Source: Paenibacillus sp. Soil766 (GTDB lineage: Bacteria > Bacillota > Bacilli > Paenibacillales > NBRC-103111). Taken from it: a stretch of DNA of 64,000 nt. This document shows, in pieces, positions 36,750 through 45,681 of this stretch (the stretch's first letter is position 1; every line of letters starts with the position of its first letter). The stretch spans positions 124,835 to 188,834 of the forward strand of contig NZ_LMSJ01000001.1 of the NCBI RefSeq assembly GCF_001428105.1, read 5' to 3'. A program made the position numbers and the translations under genes. Under the pieces are notes generated by a model, which saw only the letters and a program-made list of their open reading frames with translations, ran no database searches and had not been told where the DNA came from.

Positions 36750-38419
36750 CAGCTCCTCCCCTGCAAGAGACGACGTATACGAGCTTCAAGCTCTGGCAGA
36801 CGGAACGGTTTCGTGACGTAATCATCCGTGCCCGCCCGGATGGCCTGCGCGATTTCCGTCTCGTCGCCGTTGCCAGTCAGCATCAGAATGCGATATTTAT
36901 CAGCCGGATATTCTGCTCGCAAACGAGTTAGCACTTCCATACCGTTCATACGCGGCATCATTCGATCAAGAATGAGCAAGTACTGATGCTCGCTGTGATG
37001 CCATAAGTCCGAGAAGAAAGCTTCTCCGTCCGCAAATGTACGAATTTCCAGCTCTTCTCCTCCCACAACTTCCATATCGCGCAGGCGTCGCTCCAGCATG
37101 TTACGGATTAGTGGGTCGTCGTCGATGACGGCTACACGGCAAGCTCCTTTGCGCTGAATGCCTATAATCGTATGGGTTTCGCTCAAGCGATTGCGAAGGC
37201 CGAGCTTAATCTCCCTCATTGCTTCACCCAGTGCGGCAATGCAAGCATCGGGATCATACGTCCCATCCAGAGTCGTGAAAACATAAGACAGCGACATGCT
37301 GACAGCATCCCCAGCGATCTCAAATCGTTGAGCGGCAAACAATGCCGACAACCGATTTAATCTCAGCGCTATGGTTTCCACTGTGCCTTCTCGTCCCAGA
37401 AGTACAAAACGGTCCCGATCCCATCGGACAAGCAGTTCGTCCGTCTGAACCTGCGCTCTCAGCCATCCGGCGGTATGATGCAAATAACCGTCGGCCGCTG
37501 CATGGCCATATCGCTCGTTCAAGCTGCGAAATGCATCAATATCAAACTGCGCTGCCCAATACGACTTTCCTTCAGCAATTGCCTCTTGGCCGATTTGCCC
37601 CCACCGGATTCGTAAATATTGCGTATTATAAAGCCCAGTTAACTCGTCTGTCAGCATCATTCGGCTAATTGCTTGCTTGCGGCGCAGCTTGTTCAGGACG
37701 CGTACGACAAACTCATTAAAATCGAAGGGCTTGGGGATGAAGTCATCCGCACCAGACTGATACGCCCTGATGCGAACAGCGGTGTCGTTCTGAGCGCTGA
37801 TTAGCAAGACAGGCACCATAAAGCGCTGCGACCGCTCCTGCAGAATGGTTAGCAAATCAAAACCGCTATGGCCTGGCATGACGACATCCAATACGATACA
37901 ATCTGGCTTAAGCTCATAAAACCATTTGATCGCCTTATCGGGATAAGGTGTCGCTAAGACCATGCATCCCTCTTGTTCCAACTGCTCTTTCATCAATTGA
38001 AGAAAGGCCACATCGTCATCGATCAGCAGAACAAGCGGGCCCGGCACCTCGGAAACCATAACCGGGGCCAGGGGTTCGGCTTCCACGGTTACTGCGGATT
38101 CCCGATACGTCGATCCCACAGCTCGATGCGAAATGACCTGTACGCCGTGTATATCCGTTGCTTTCCTTAATGTCATTATTGATTCGATAAAGCGTTCAAA
38201 TTCCGCCATTGTCCACAATCGCGAACCATCTTCTGTAAGATCAGTCAACAACCGTTGGGCCGCTTCCGTCCATTCTTGCAAATCAATTGTAGCCGCTGTC
38301 CCTTTAATCCTGTGCAGCAACCCGTATAGGTCAGCTTCCCGGATCGGATTGTTCGCCGAACGCCACGAAGCAATCGTTTCGTCGAATTGCCTAATAAACA
38401 GTAGCTGATATTTCTTCAT
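36749..38419 (-). CDS. Hpt-REC-GGDEF(degenerate)-REC signalling protein
   Basis: A 556-residue cytoplasmic protein. Order: Hpt domain (His36 in LLHRIKGTAATI), receiver 1 (about 128-245; D178 in IVLDVVMPGHSG), GGDEF-like domain (about 252-365) and receiver 2 (about 427-553; D485 in LILDRMMPRMNG). The cyclase signature RxGGDEF reads RWDRDRF here, so diguanylate cyclase activity is probably lost; it may bind c-di-GMP or act as scaffold. AAAGGA lies before the ATG at 38419, better than the upstream ATG at 38458. First gene of the exopolysaccharide operon and likely its post-translational or transcriptional controller. Confidence 0.87.
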   Translation of the reverse strand: MKKYQLLFIRQFDETIASWRSANNPIREADLYGLLHRIKGTAATIDLQEWTEAAQRLLTDLTEDGSRLWTMAEFERFIESIMTLRKATDIHGVQVISHRAVGSTYRESAVTVEAEPLAPVMVSEVPGPLVLLIDDDVAFLQLMKEQLEQEGCMVLATPYPDKAIKWFYELKPDCIVLDVVMPGHSGFDLLTILQERSQRFMVPVLLISAQNDTAVRIRAYQSGADDFIPKPFDFNEFVVRVLNKLRRKQAISRMMLTDELTGLYNTQYLRIRWGQIGQEAIAEGKSYWAAQFDIDAFRSLNERYGHAAADGYLHHTAGWLRAQVQTDELLVRWDRDRFVLLGREGTVETIALRLNRLSALFAAQRFEIAGDAVSMSLSYVFTTLDGTYDPDACIAALGEAMREIKLGLRNRLSETHTIIGIQRKGACRVAVIDDDPLIRNMLERRLRDMEVVGGEELEIRTFADGEAFFSDLWHHSEHQYLLILDRMMPRMNGMEVLTRLRAEYPADKYRILMLTGNGDETEIAQAIRAGTDDYVTKPFRLPELEARIRRLLQGRS

Positions 38420-38719
38420 CTCGCTCTTCCTTTTCTCGCTAGGGTATAGTCCATTCATTATAGCTTCCGTTCTTCCATTCGTTCAAGTTCCTTTCAATCT
38501 TGTGTACACAAAGCAACTTGAACGATGCGAATCGGCATTTGTTGTCACGAAAAAAGCAGCCTCCCATTTACTTACCATGGTCAGCTGCCGAAGATTACGA
38601 ATGCTAAAATGACTTGCTGCGTTTGCTTACGACTACCGTAACTGGAAACAATTCCTAAGGATCTGGCTATCCTTGCAAACAGCTTGAAGGGAAAAGGCGC
38701 GACCATGCGGTATCTTTTC
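38420..38719. other. Intergenic region between exopolysaccharide and GMC genes
   Basis: About 300 bases that hold the promoter side of the exopolysaccharide operon and the terminator of the GMC/ThuA operon at 38550-38588. No gene or further repeat was recognised. Confidence 0.5.
38550..38588 (-). terminator. Terminator of the ThuA/GMC operon
   Basis: On the minus strand, GCAGC...CCAT pairs with ATGG...GCTGC around a short loop and is followed by TTTTTT. It is about 130 bases downstream of the GMC stop. Confidence 0.65.
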
Positions 38720-40390
38720 TCATTTCGGTTTAACCTGCACGATCCCCTGCCTAGCAATATGATCAGCTGTACGAATAGCAAGCGCGATCGTAGTCAATGT
38801 TTGATTCTCAGCTCCGATGTAAGGCAGAGCGCTATTGTCGGCCACATAGAGGCCGGAGACTCCATGAATTTGACCATATGGGTTCGCTACGGAAGTATTG
38901 GGATCGTCTCCGATTCGGCATGTGCCCGAGTCATGATGCAAATCGCCGAGCGGAGTCAGGCAAATAGGCGGTCTCCCGTTCTTGGCAACCAAATGTACGC
39001 CCGTGTCTTTGGCAATGCGCTTTATCCCTTTCGTCATTTGATCCACGACGCTCCAATCTGCCTCGCTCAAGGAAAAATGAACCTTTATTTCAGGAACACC
39101 GTACTCGTCAATTTTGTCCGGATTCAGCGTAATCCGATTGTCAAATCTCGGTTCGGCTTTGCCATACCCATAGAAGTTGACCGTGGTTTCACCAGTTAGT
39201 GGTCTTTCAACGCTAATCGGATACCAATAGAAGGCTTCGGGCCCGGTCATTAATACAGAATAAGGTTTATTCGGTTCCTGCGGTATCATAATATTCAGCG
39301 GACCCCAAGGAACAGGAAAATCAGAAGTAGATATCGATCCTGTTGCTTGCACGAAAGTTTGATTCGTCAGAAAGTGTCCCAATGCCCGGTGCTGAAATCC
39401 CGAATGCAAGAGCAAGCGCGGCGTCTCGAACGTACTCGCGCTCACAACAACGGTTTTGGCTTTTAGGTTGTAAGCGGTTTTATCCGGTGAAACGACCGTA
39501 ACTCCCGTGACTTTTCCGTTTTCTTGAAGAATCTTTGTAGCACGTGCGTTGATCGCCAAATCGAAAGGCCTCTGATTAAGAGCTCTGGCAAGTAAGGAAA
39601 TAGAACTCGTAAACATGTCTGTATGGATTTGCCCGAGAGACTGAGGCACAATATCAGCAGCAATCGGAAGAGGAGCAGCTTTTGAATACCCACTCATCCA
39701 TAACCGCTCCAGCAAAATTTCCGTGAACGACGCTCCTTCGGCGAAGGCCCCAGTGACATTCATGACTTGTTCTGCAATGCCGTAATAGCTTTCCATCTCA
39801 TGGACAGGAATTGGCCACTTCGCCAGATCCCACGCATGTAACCGAGGAGTAAACGCGTACCAGAATAACGTTCTGCCTCCCAACGCAAATAGCTGTCTAG
39901 CCCCCGGATATTCGGGTAAAGAACCAGGCAGCGGCTTGGATAAGTAACTAAAATAAGCTACGAGACGATCTTGGTTTAACGTCGACACGTTTCGGGCATG
40001 CGTTGGGATGATCTGGTCGCCCCGTTCAATGATGCCAATTCGTTTATTTTCCCTCTTCCATTGTTCGCAGAGTCTCCAGAGCACAGATCCTCCCCCGGCT
40101 CCCGTACCGATGATTAGAACATCATATTCCTGCTGAGCCATCTCGGAGAGCGGCGTGAGGGGAATCCAGTTGTTCAGCGTCTCTGCTGATGCAACTGGGC
40201 AAGTCGGTAAAGAAGCAATCGTTGAAGCTCCTGATGTTGTTTCGGAAGGAAGATAAACTGACATACCGGTGATGTCGAGATCAGGATGTGGAATATGCGG
40301 ATTGAGCACAATGAGCTCCTCAACGGATAAAGCGTTTTTCACCGCAACAGCTCTAAGTGTTTCGTGCATGTTAGAGACCCATATCTTCAA
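38720..40390 (-). CDS. LysM-GMC family oxidoreductase, copy 1
   Basis: A 556-residue flavoprotein. Residues 1-50 form a LysM-like module (ETLRAVAVKNALSVEELIVL then NPHIPHPDL). The GMC domain begins near 88 with the FAD-binding GTGAGGG (95-101); the catalytic histidine is expected in LHHDSGTC (H485/H486), and a late motif reads ENQTLTTIA. GMC enzymes of this branch include glucoside 3-dehydrogenases. There is no signal or Tat peptide, which is odd for a LysM protein. The TTG start is supported by a GGAGAG upstream and by alignment with copy 2. It follows the ThuA-like gene and probably acts with it on 3-keto sugars. Confidence 0.82.
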   Translation of the reverse strand: MKIWVSNMHETLRAVAVKNALSVEELIVLNPHIPHPDLDITGMSVYLPSETTSGASTIASLPTCPVASAETLNNWIPLTPLSEMAQQEYDVLIIGTGAGGGSVLWRLCEQWKRENKRIGIIERGDQIIPTHARNVSTLNQDRLVAYFSYLSKPLPGSLPEYPGARQLFALGGRTLFWYAFTPRLHAWDLAKWPIPVHEMESYYGIAEQVMNVTGAFAEGASFTEILLERLWMSGYSKAAPLPIAADIVPQSLGQIHTDMFTSSISLLARALNQRPFDLAINARATKILQENGKVTGVTVVSPDKTAYNLKAKTVVVSASTFETPRLLLHSGFQHRALGHFLTNQTFVQATGSISTSDFPVPWGPLNIMIPQEPNKPYSVLMTGPEAFYWYPISVERPLTGETTVNFYGYGKAEPRFDNRITLNPDKIDEYGVPEIKVHFSLSEADWSVVDQMTKGIKRIAKDTGVHLVAKNGRPPICLTPLGDLHHDSGTCRIGDDPNTSVANPYGQIHGVSGLYVADNSALPYIGAENQTLTTIALAIRTADHIARQGIVQVKPK

Positions 40391-40458
40391 AGACTCTCAC
40401 TCTCCATCCGGCCTATTATTGTAACTTAACCTTTCAAAGTTATCACTTAAGCTCGTGA

Positions 40459-41214
40459 TCAAAACGTTGCGAATGGCGCTGTGTTGCCGAAGGTCGGCGC
40501 TGCTCCGTGAGCGGAGGCCGCCCAACGCACCGCATTGGCGATTACCCGCAAAATTTGTTTATGATAATAGGTCGGATACGCTTCATGTCCAGGTCTGAAA
40601 TAAAATATTTTCCCAAGACCGCGCGTATAGGCACACCCGCTTCGAAACACTTCACCACCTTCAAACCAGCTTATAAACACAAGCTCTTCCGGCGCTGGAA
40701 TGTCAAAAAACTCCCCATACACTTCCTCCGGTCTGAGATCGATATACTCGCCGATACCTTGTGTAATCGGATGGGCAGGATTGACAACCCACAGAAGCTC
40801 CCTTTTCGCATCTTCCCGCCATTTTAAGTCACAGCTAGTCCCCATCAATCTCTGAAATAGTTTGGATCGATGTCCAGAGTGAAGGACGATCAAACCCATT
40901 CCCTGCAATACCCTTCTTTGAATGCGTGTGACGACTTCATCAGAGACCTGATCGTGCGCTAGATGACCCCACCATATTAGCACATCAGTTGCCCTAAGCA
41001 CCTCCTCGGTCAATCCATGTTCTGGCTGTTCCAGGGTAGCGGTTCGAATCTGAAAGCCATACTCCCCAATGCCCTGCGCGATTGCATGATGAATACCATG
41101 CGGGTAAACCGATGCAATCTTAGGATCTGTTCTCTCATGAATAAATTCATTCCAAATGGTTACGCGTATCGGTCCCATTCCATACATCCATCCATTTCCA
41201 ATTGATGTTCTCAC
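40459..41214 (-). CDS. ThuA-like protein (trehalose utilisation family)
   Basis: A 251-residue protein of the ThuA/glutamine-amidotransferase-like fold: [49 protein letters not shown] and [17 protein letters not shown]. The GTG start at 41214 has AGGAGG 8 bases upstream and is better than internal ATGs. ThuA proteins occur with oxidoreductases that make 3-keto-disaccharides. It is cotranscribed with LysM-GMC copy 1 and divergent from copy 2. Confidence 0.87.
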   Translation of the reverse strand: MRTSIGNGWMYGMGPIRVTIWNEFIHERTDPKIASVYPHGIHHAIAQGIGEYGFQIRTATLEQPEHGLTEEVLRATDVLIWWGHLAHDQVSDEVVTRIQRRVLQGMGLIVLHSGHRSKLFQRLMGTSCDLKWREDAKRELLWVVNPAHPITQGIGEYIDLRPEEVYGEFFDIPAPEELVFISWFEGGEVFRSGCAYTRGLGKIFYFRPGHEAYPTYYHKQILRVIANAVRWAASAHGAAPTFGNTAPFATF

Positions 41215-41313
41215 CCAGATTCCCTCCTAGAAGCTTAAATACCCGACATGCGACATAAACATTTCAACGCCAATCATATATTGAATTAATTATCAATGAA
41301 GGATGTGAGATGT

Positions 41314-42972
41314 TTGAACATTTATGTAGCTGACCGCGGCGATACCTTAAATAAGTTGTCCAAGCAATTTCAAATACCACTGGATCAATTGCTCGCGGGC
41401 AATCCACACATAACCAATCCCTTTATGGACCTTGCCAGGTTACATGTAAATCTATCCTCCACTAGCGGACAGAAGCATGCCAATCGAATCACCGCCACTT
41501 TTTGTCCGCCTGTGCATGAGCAGAACTTTATGTCGAATTGGATTCCACTTACGCCCATCGAACAAATGGCTGCAACTGAATACGATGTTCTTGTTGTTGG
41601 ATCTGGCGCCGGAGGAGGCGCAGCGCTCTGGCGCTTATGCGAACAACTGGGACATACCGAAAAGCGGATTGGGATCATTGAAAAGGGAGATCTCTTCTTA
41701 CCCACCCATGCAGCCAATATAGCAACGATTGACGGAGATAATTTCAGATTGTATGCGCCACCACAAATCACAGATCCAATCGGGAACAGACTTCCGCAAT
41801 TTCCAGGCTTGAAGCTCATCTATGCACTTGGCGGAAGAACCTTGTTGTGGGGAGCAATCTCTCCTCGAATGGCCGCTTCTGAACTGGCAAACTGGCCGGT
41901 TCCCCTTGAAGAAATGGAGATCTATTACAATATCGCCGAAGAAATAATGAACGTAACAACCACCTATACGAAAGGATCATCCATAACGCAAATCCTTCTT
42001 CAGCGGCTCCGGGACAACGGATTTCACACGGCTGACGATATTCCTATCGCTACTGATCTGGATGAAACACGGTACGGGAAGCTGCACGCGAATGTGTTTT
42101 TCAGCTCCATCGTTTTTTTGGCCAGAGCATTACGTCATCGTTCCTTTGACTTGGCCGTTAATAGCTATGCGACTAAAGTTGTGACGGATGGCGAAAGAAC
42201 CATCGGCGTTCAGGTGATGACCCCGGATATGCGCTCTTATTTCATCAAAGCAAAACATGTTATTTTATCAGCCAGTGCCTTGCAGACGCCGCGTATTCTT
42301 CTTAACTCTCAAATACCCGGGAAAGCAATCGGACATTATTTAATCAATCATTCGTACTTGATTGCCACAGCTAATGTAAATACATTGGGTTTTTATGAAC
42401 CTCTAGGTGCATTGGGCATTATCATCCCCGAATCCCCTGGACATCCGTATCAGCTTCAGCTTCAAGGGCCTGAACAATTTTTTAACTACCAATACGAGAA
42501 AAAACCGGTTAAAGATGATTGGCGAATCAGCTTTTTCGGTGCTTCCGGCAGGGTTGAAGCCCGGTATGAGAACAAGGTCTATATCGACCAGGGCCGGAAG
42601 GATCGTTATGGTGTTCCGGACATACAGGTCAATTTCTCATACAGCCCGCAAGATGATGCGATTATGCGTCAAATGTATACTGCTATCGAAAGAGCCTCCT
42701 CTGCTATGCAGCTTCGTTTAGCCACGTTGAACGATACACTTGCTATTTGCTTAATGCCGCCTGGCGGGGATAACCACGAAGCAGGAACATGCCGAATGGG
42801 CGATGATCCCTCTATCTCAGCCACAAATCAATATGGTCAAATTCATGGGATTTCAGGTCTATACGTCGCCGATAACAGTGTTCTTCCTTCCATGGGCGCA
42901 GTGAATCCAACATTAACTACAGTAGCTTTGGCAATCCGAACAGCCGATTACATCTGTAAGCAAATCCTCTGA
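41314..42972 (+). CDS. LysM-GMC family oxidoreductase, copy 2
   Basis: About 552 residues, the same design as copy 1: an N-terminal LysM-like module (GDTLNKLSKQFQIPLDQLLA then GNPHITNP), FAD motif GSGAGGG, ALGGRTLLWG, a catalytic histidine in NHEAGTC and a closing NPTLTTVA (copy 1 has ENQTLTT). The TTG at 41314 aligns exactly with the copy 1 start and has AAGGA upstream; an ATG at 41296 is possible but lacks a ribosome binding site. The pair around ThuA could differ in substrate or form a heteromer. Confidence 0.82.
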   Translation: MNIYVADRGDTLNKLSKQFQIPLDQLLAGNPHITNPFMDLARLHVNLSSTSGQKHANRITATFCPPVHEQNFMSNWIPLTPIEQMAATEYDVLVVGSGAGGGAALWRLCEQLGHTEKRIGIIEKGDLFLPTHAANIATIDGDNFRLYAPPQITDPIGNRLPQFPGLKLIYALGGRTLLWGAISPRMAASELANWPVPLEEMEIYYNIAEEIMNVTTTYTKGSSITQILLQRLRDNGFHTADDIPIATDLDETRYGKLHANVFFSSIVFLARALRHRSFDLAVNSYATKVVTDGERTIGVQVMTPDMRSYFIKAKHVILSASALQTPRILLNSQIPGKAIGHYLINHSYLIATANVNTLGFYEPLGALGIIIPESPGHPYQLQLQGPEQFFNYQYEKKPVKDDWRISFFGASGRVEARYENKVYIDQGRKDRYGVPDIQVNFSYSPQDDAIMRQMYTAIERASSAMQLRLATLNDTLAICLMPPGGDNHEAGTCRMGDDPSISATNQYGQIHGISGLYVADNSVLPSMGAVNPTLTTVALAIRTADYICKQIL

Positions 42973-42979
42973 GCCTTGG

Positions 42980-43006
42980 ACCCGAGCGATTCGGGTTATT
43001 TTTTTT
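42980..43006 (+). terminator. Terminator after LysM-GMC copy 2
   Basis: ACCCGA/TCGGGT stem with a 5-base loop, followed by TATTTTTTTT, 8 bases after the stop codon. Confidence 0.85.
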
Positions 43007-43485
43007 GTCCTTTCCCTTACCCCAGTGTATGCCTAAACAAAAAAACAGATGACTGCCCCCAGCGTAAATCCCCATAAGTACTAATGCTACAAATTTCATG
43101 ATTTTCATTCCCGAAATCAATGCACCAACCTACCAACCCTAAACCTCGCAATCCGCTTCGCCTGCTCCTACTAAGGTAACCGGCTAAATAGCACAGATAT
43201 TTTCAAATCTCCCTGCTCAAGTTCCCTATTTCAATTTAAGTTGAATATTTTCTTTGAAAGTATTGTTATTTTTGCATTACTCAAAATAACAAATATATAT
43301 TTAGTATTTTTGAAATAGAAACTGCATCGATTCTAGTTATGACGCAGGATTATAATAGAATCACACTTAGAAAACGCTTACGTTTTTGTAGTCTAATAAG
43401 TTGAGTTTTATAGGATTTGTGGTACATATCCGTGGTACGGGAGGGAGAATTCATCCCCCTCGTCAAAGTCGAAAGGATGGTATAC
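43007..43485 (+). promoter_or_regulatory. Upstream region of the SLH-cohesin gene with promoter, shared box and cre-like site
   Basis: About 480 AT-rich bases. A -10 hexamer TATAAT lies at 43351-43356. AGAAACTGCATCG (43317-43329) resembles the AGAAATTACATCGTGA box upstream of both GH43 genes at almost the same distance from TATAAT. A cre-like sequence AGAAAACGCTTACG at 43369-43382 (12 of 14 to the CcpA consensus) lies just downstream of the -10, where binding would block transcription. The rest shows no gene. Confidence 0.5.
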
Positions 43486-44508
43486 ATGCTTAAACGTAAA
43501 CTAATTCTAACAGCTCTAATTTGCAATATGTGTTTAACTTTGGCTTCAGCACCTCCTGCAAACGCTGCAGACGACGCTAAGTTCGAGATGACTGCACCCG
43601 TTACCGAAGCAGAAAACGGTGAATTTACAGTTACGTTGAAAGGACAAAATATCCAGGATTTATTTGCATACGAAGTAAAACTTGGCATCGATGCCAACAA
43701 TGTCGAAGTTGTAAAAGCCACCACAGCAATTGCTGGATTCTCCGTACCACCCATACTCAAAAACAATGAAATTACTTTTGCTCATACGAAAGTGGGTAAA
43801 GTGACTGGTGAGATAGGCAACGTAGACATCGGCACCATCACTTTCAAGGCCAAAAAAGCCGGAACGACAATTATTAATTGGACCAACATTAAAATAGTAG
43901 ATTCGAGTTTGGACAGCAAAACATTCTCGCCAAACGCATCTACAAATTTCGTTAAAATTTTTGGCGACCTTGCAGGCCATTGGGCCAAATCTGATATTAT
44001 GCAGATGGTAGATAAAAAAGTCGTAGAAGGTATGGACGATGATCATTTTGCGCCGAATATGAATGTAACAAGAGCTCAATTTGCAACACTGCTCTCCAAG
44101 GCATTAGACCTGAAGGATGATACGGGGAATAATCCTTTTACCGATGTAGCATCTGGATCCTGGTTTGAGAACAGCGTGAAAAAGGCTTATGCTGCCGGAC
44201 TTATCAACGGCATAGCGGATGACGCGTTCGCGCCGGAGCAATATATCACTCGCGAGGAAATGACAGCTATGCTATTGAGAGCTAACGCCCATGCGACAGG
44301 AATTAATATTGAAGATATGACCGTCAAAGAGTCCATCAAATTCAGCGACGAGTCAGCAATCAACGACTGGGCTAAAAAAGCAGTCGCACTTGCAGTCGAA
44401 TCTGGCTTGATGAACGGCAGAACAGAAAGCGAATTTGCTCCGAAGGAGCATGCCAGTCGGGCTGAATCCGTTGTCGTTCTGAAAAGGCTCTTAGCAGAGT
44501 TGAATTAA
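43486..44508 (+). CDS. Cohesin-SLH cell-surface anchoring protein
   Basis: A 340-residue secreted protein: signal peptide ending PPANA (residue 27), a cohesin-like beta-sandwich (about 30-155; ENGEFTVTLKGQNIQDLFAY, FKAKKAG), and three SLH repeats (about 160-330; FGDLAGHWAKSDIMQMVDKK, FTDVASGSWFENSVKKAYAA, FSDESAINDWAKKAVALAVE). SLH domains bind pyruvylated secondary cell wall polymer. The cohesin is therefore displayed on the wall, where it could capture dockerin-bearing enzymes encoded next door. The start ATG at 43486 has AAAGG upstream; longer starts are not supported. The promoter box shared with GH43 genes suggests co-regulation. Confidence 0.85.
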   Translation: MLKRKLILTALICNMCLTLASAPPANAADDAKFEMTAPVTEAENGEFTVTLKGQNIQDLFAYEVKLGIDANNVEVVKATTAIAGFSVPPILKNNEITFAHTKVGKVTGEIGNVDIGTITFKAKKAGTTIINWTNIKIVDSSLDSKTFSPNASTNFVKIFGDLAGHWAKSDIMQMVDKKVVEGMDDDHFAPNMNVTRAQFATLLSKALDLKDDTGNNPFTDVASGSWFENSVKKAYAAGLINGIADDAFAPEQYITREEMTAMLLRANAHATGINIEDMTVKESIKFSDESAINDWAKKAVALAVESGLMNGRTESEFAPKEHASRAESVVVLKRLLAELN

Positions 44509-44552
44509 AAAGCTTCCCTTCCCGCTATTGCTGTGGGAAGGGAAGCTTTTTT
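44507..44552. terminator. Strong bidirectional terminator after the SLH-cohesin gene
   Basis: A 17-bp perfect stem (AAAAAGCTTCCCTTCCC and its complement) with an 11-base loop and A/T runs on both sides. It begins inside the stop codon. Confidence 0.88.
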
Positions 44553-44584
44553 GAAATAAGAAGAAGGGATAAATTGCAAATAAG

Positions 44585-44601
44585 CCGCTCCTAGGGAGCG
44601 G
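44585..44601 (-). terminator. Short GC hairpin after the dockerin pseudogene
   Basis: CCGCTCC/GGAGCGG with a 3-base loop, followed by TTATTTG on the minus strand, 13 bases past the stop. Confidence 0.55.
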
Positions 44602-44614
44602 TTTATTTGTTTAA

Positions 44615-45564
44615 CTACTCGAAGATCTTGGAGGCAATGTATGCCATATCAATAATATCTATCCTATTATCTCCATTCATATCGGCTATCTTCGCAGTTG
44701 CCCAGTCTGCATTTGTTGAGTACTTGCCATAATGGTAAGCACCAATTGCAAGGTCACCTATATCGAGGCTTCCATTCTTGTTCAGATCTGCAGATACGAC
44801 CTTAATGACCGCCGCTTTGAAAATAACTTCAGCACTGCCCAACGTTTCTACCGCATTGTCAACTTGAATCTGGGTAGCATTTACGTTATCTTTTATAGCT
44901 TTTGCTGCATGAATAGCTGCGCCGAACGCTTCTTTAGCTGCTTGCGGATATTGTCCAGGCTGTGTACCAACCATGATACATTTTTATTTGTTACCACGGC
45001 AACTCCGTCTAGATAGAGGACATTTGTTTTAGTCGCCGAATCGATTGTCGTTACTAAGTGCTTCCACACGCCTGTTTGTAATGCGTCACTACCGGCAACA
45101 CTCTGTTCACCACCACCGTTATTAATTGCTGAATGCAGTTTCCCGCTCCATAATTTTGGGGTTAGAAACTCATACTTGGTTGAATCGACTCCAAGGGCGT
45201 ATAGCCATTGGTTTGAACTGCCGCCACTCCATTTTACCCATGCTGCGATTGTAATATTGTCCATCCCGTTTAAAATACCATTAGGAATTTTCACATAAGA
45301 CGCAGTCGTCGAATTGGAGGCCCCTCCTGCCAAAACATAGCTTTTACCGTCCACACCTGTATCCCTAGTAATTGCGTTGACATATGTACCGTTGAAACCG
45401 TTGCCTGAAGAATCCTGCACTGTAGTCCCGCTTGCCTCGTCAAACTTGTACCAGAGCTTGAGATTTGTATCGGTTGCAGCTTTCACGGCAGGTTACACGC
45501 CAATTATGCTCGCTAAAACAGCCGCAGCCATAACCAGAGAGACAATTTTTCTAACTTTTCTCAT
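44615..45564 (-). pseudogene. Decayed LamG-dockerin protein
   Basis: AAGGAG precedes an ATG at 45564 and a normal signal peptide (MRKVRKIVSLVMAAAVLASI), but an in-frame TAA follows at its end, before PAVKAATDTN. Beyond the stop is a LamG-like beta-sandwich (LKLWYKFDEASGTTVQDSSG to NVLYLDGVAVVTNKNVS). It then jumps, out of frame, into the middle of a FIVAR-like module (VGTQPGQYPQAAKEAFGAAI) and a complete dockerin (ADLNKNGSLDIGDLAIGAY; ADMNGDNRIDIIDMAYIASK). The cohesin present in its paralogs is gone. It has one nonsense codon and one deletion with frameshift, so it no longer makes a full product. Confidence 0.82.
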
Positions 45565-45618
45565 CTTCTGAACTCCTTTTTTAAGAAAAGGTGGCCTTTA
45601 AAATAATTGTAATTCGAA

Positions 45619-45653
45619 TTCTGCCCTATCCCGATTATTGAGAAAGGGCAGAA
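45619..45653 (-). terminator. Hairpin after the first GH43 gene
   Basis: TTCTGCCCT/AGGGCAGAA stem with a 17-base loop about 30 bases past the stop. The minus-strand T-run is weak, so termination may be partial. Confidence 0.5.
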
Positions 45654-45681
45654 CTCTCATTTCAACTAGCTATTACTTCAA

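Noticed and set aside
42917..43120. 67-codon minus-strand frame with a hydrophobic start (MKIMKFVALVLMGIYAGG)
   Set aside because: It overlaps the GMC terminator and the end of the GMC gene; the lysine-rich part is just the complement of the T-run. Ribosome binding site is poor.
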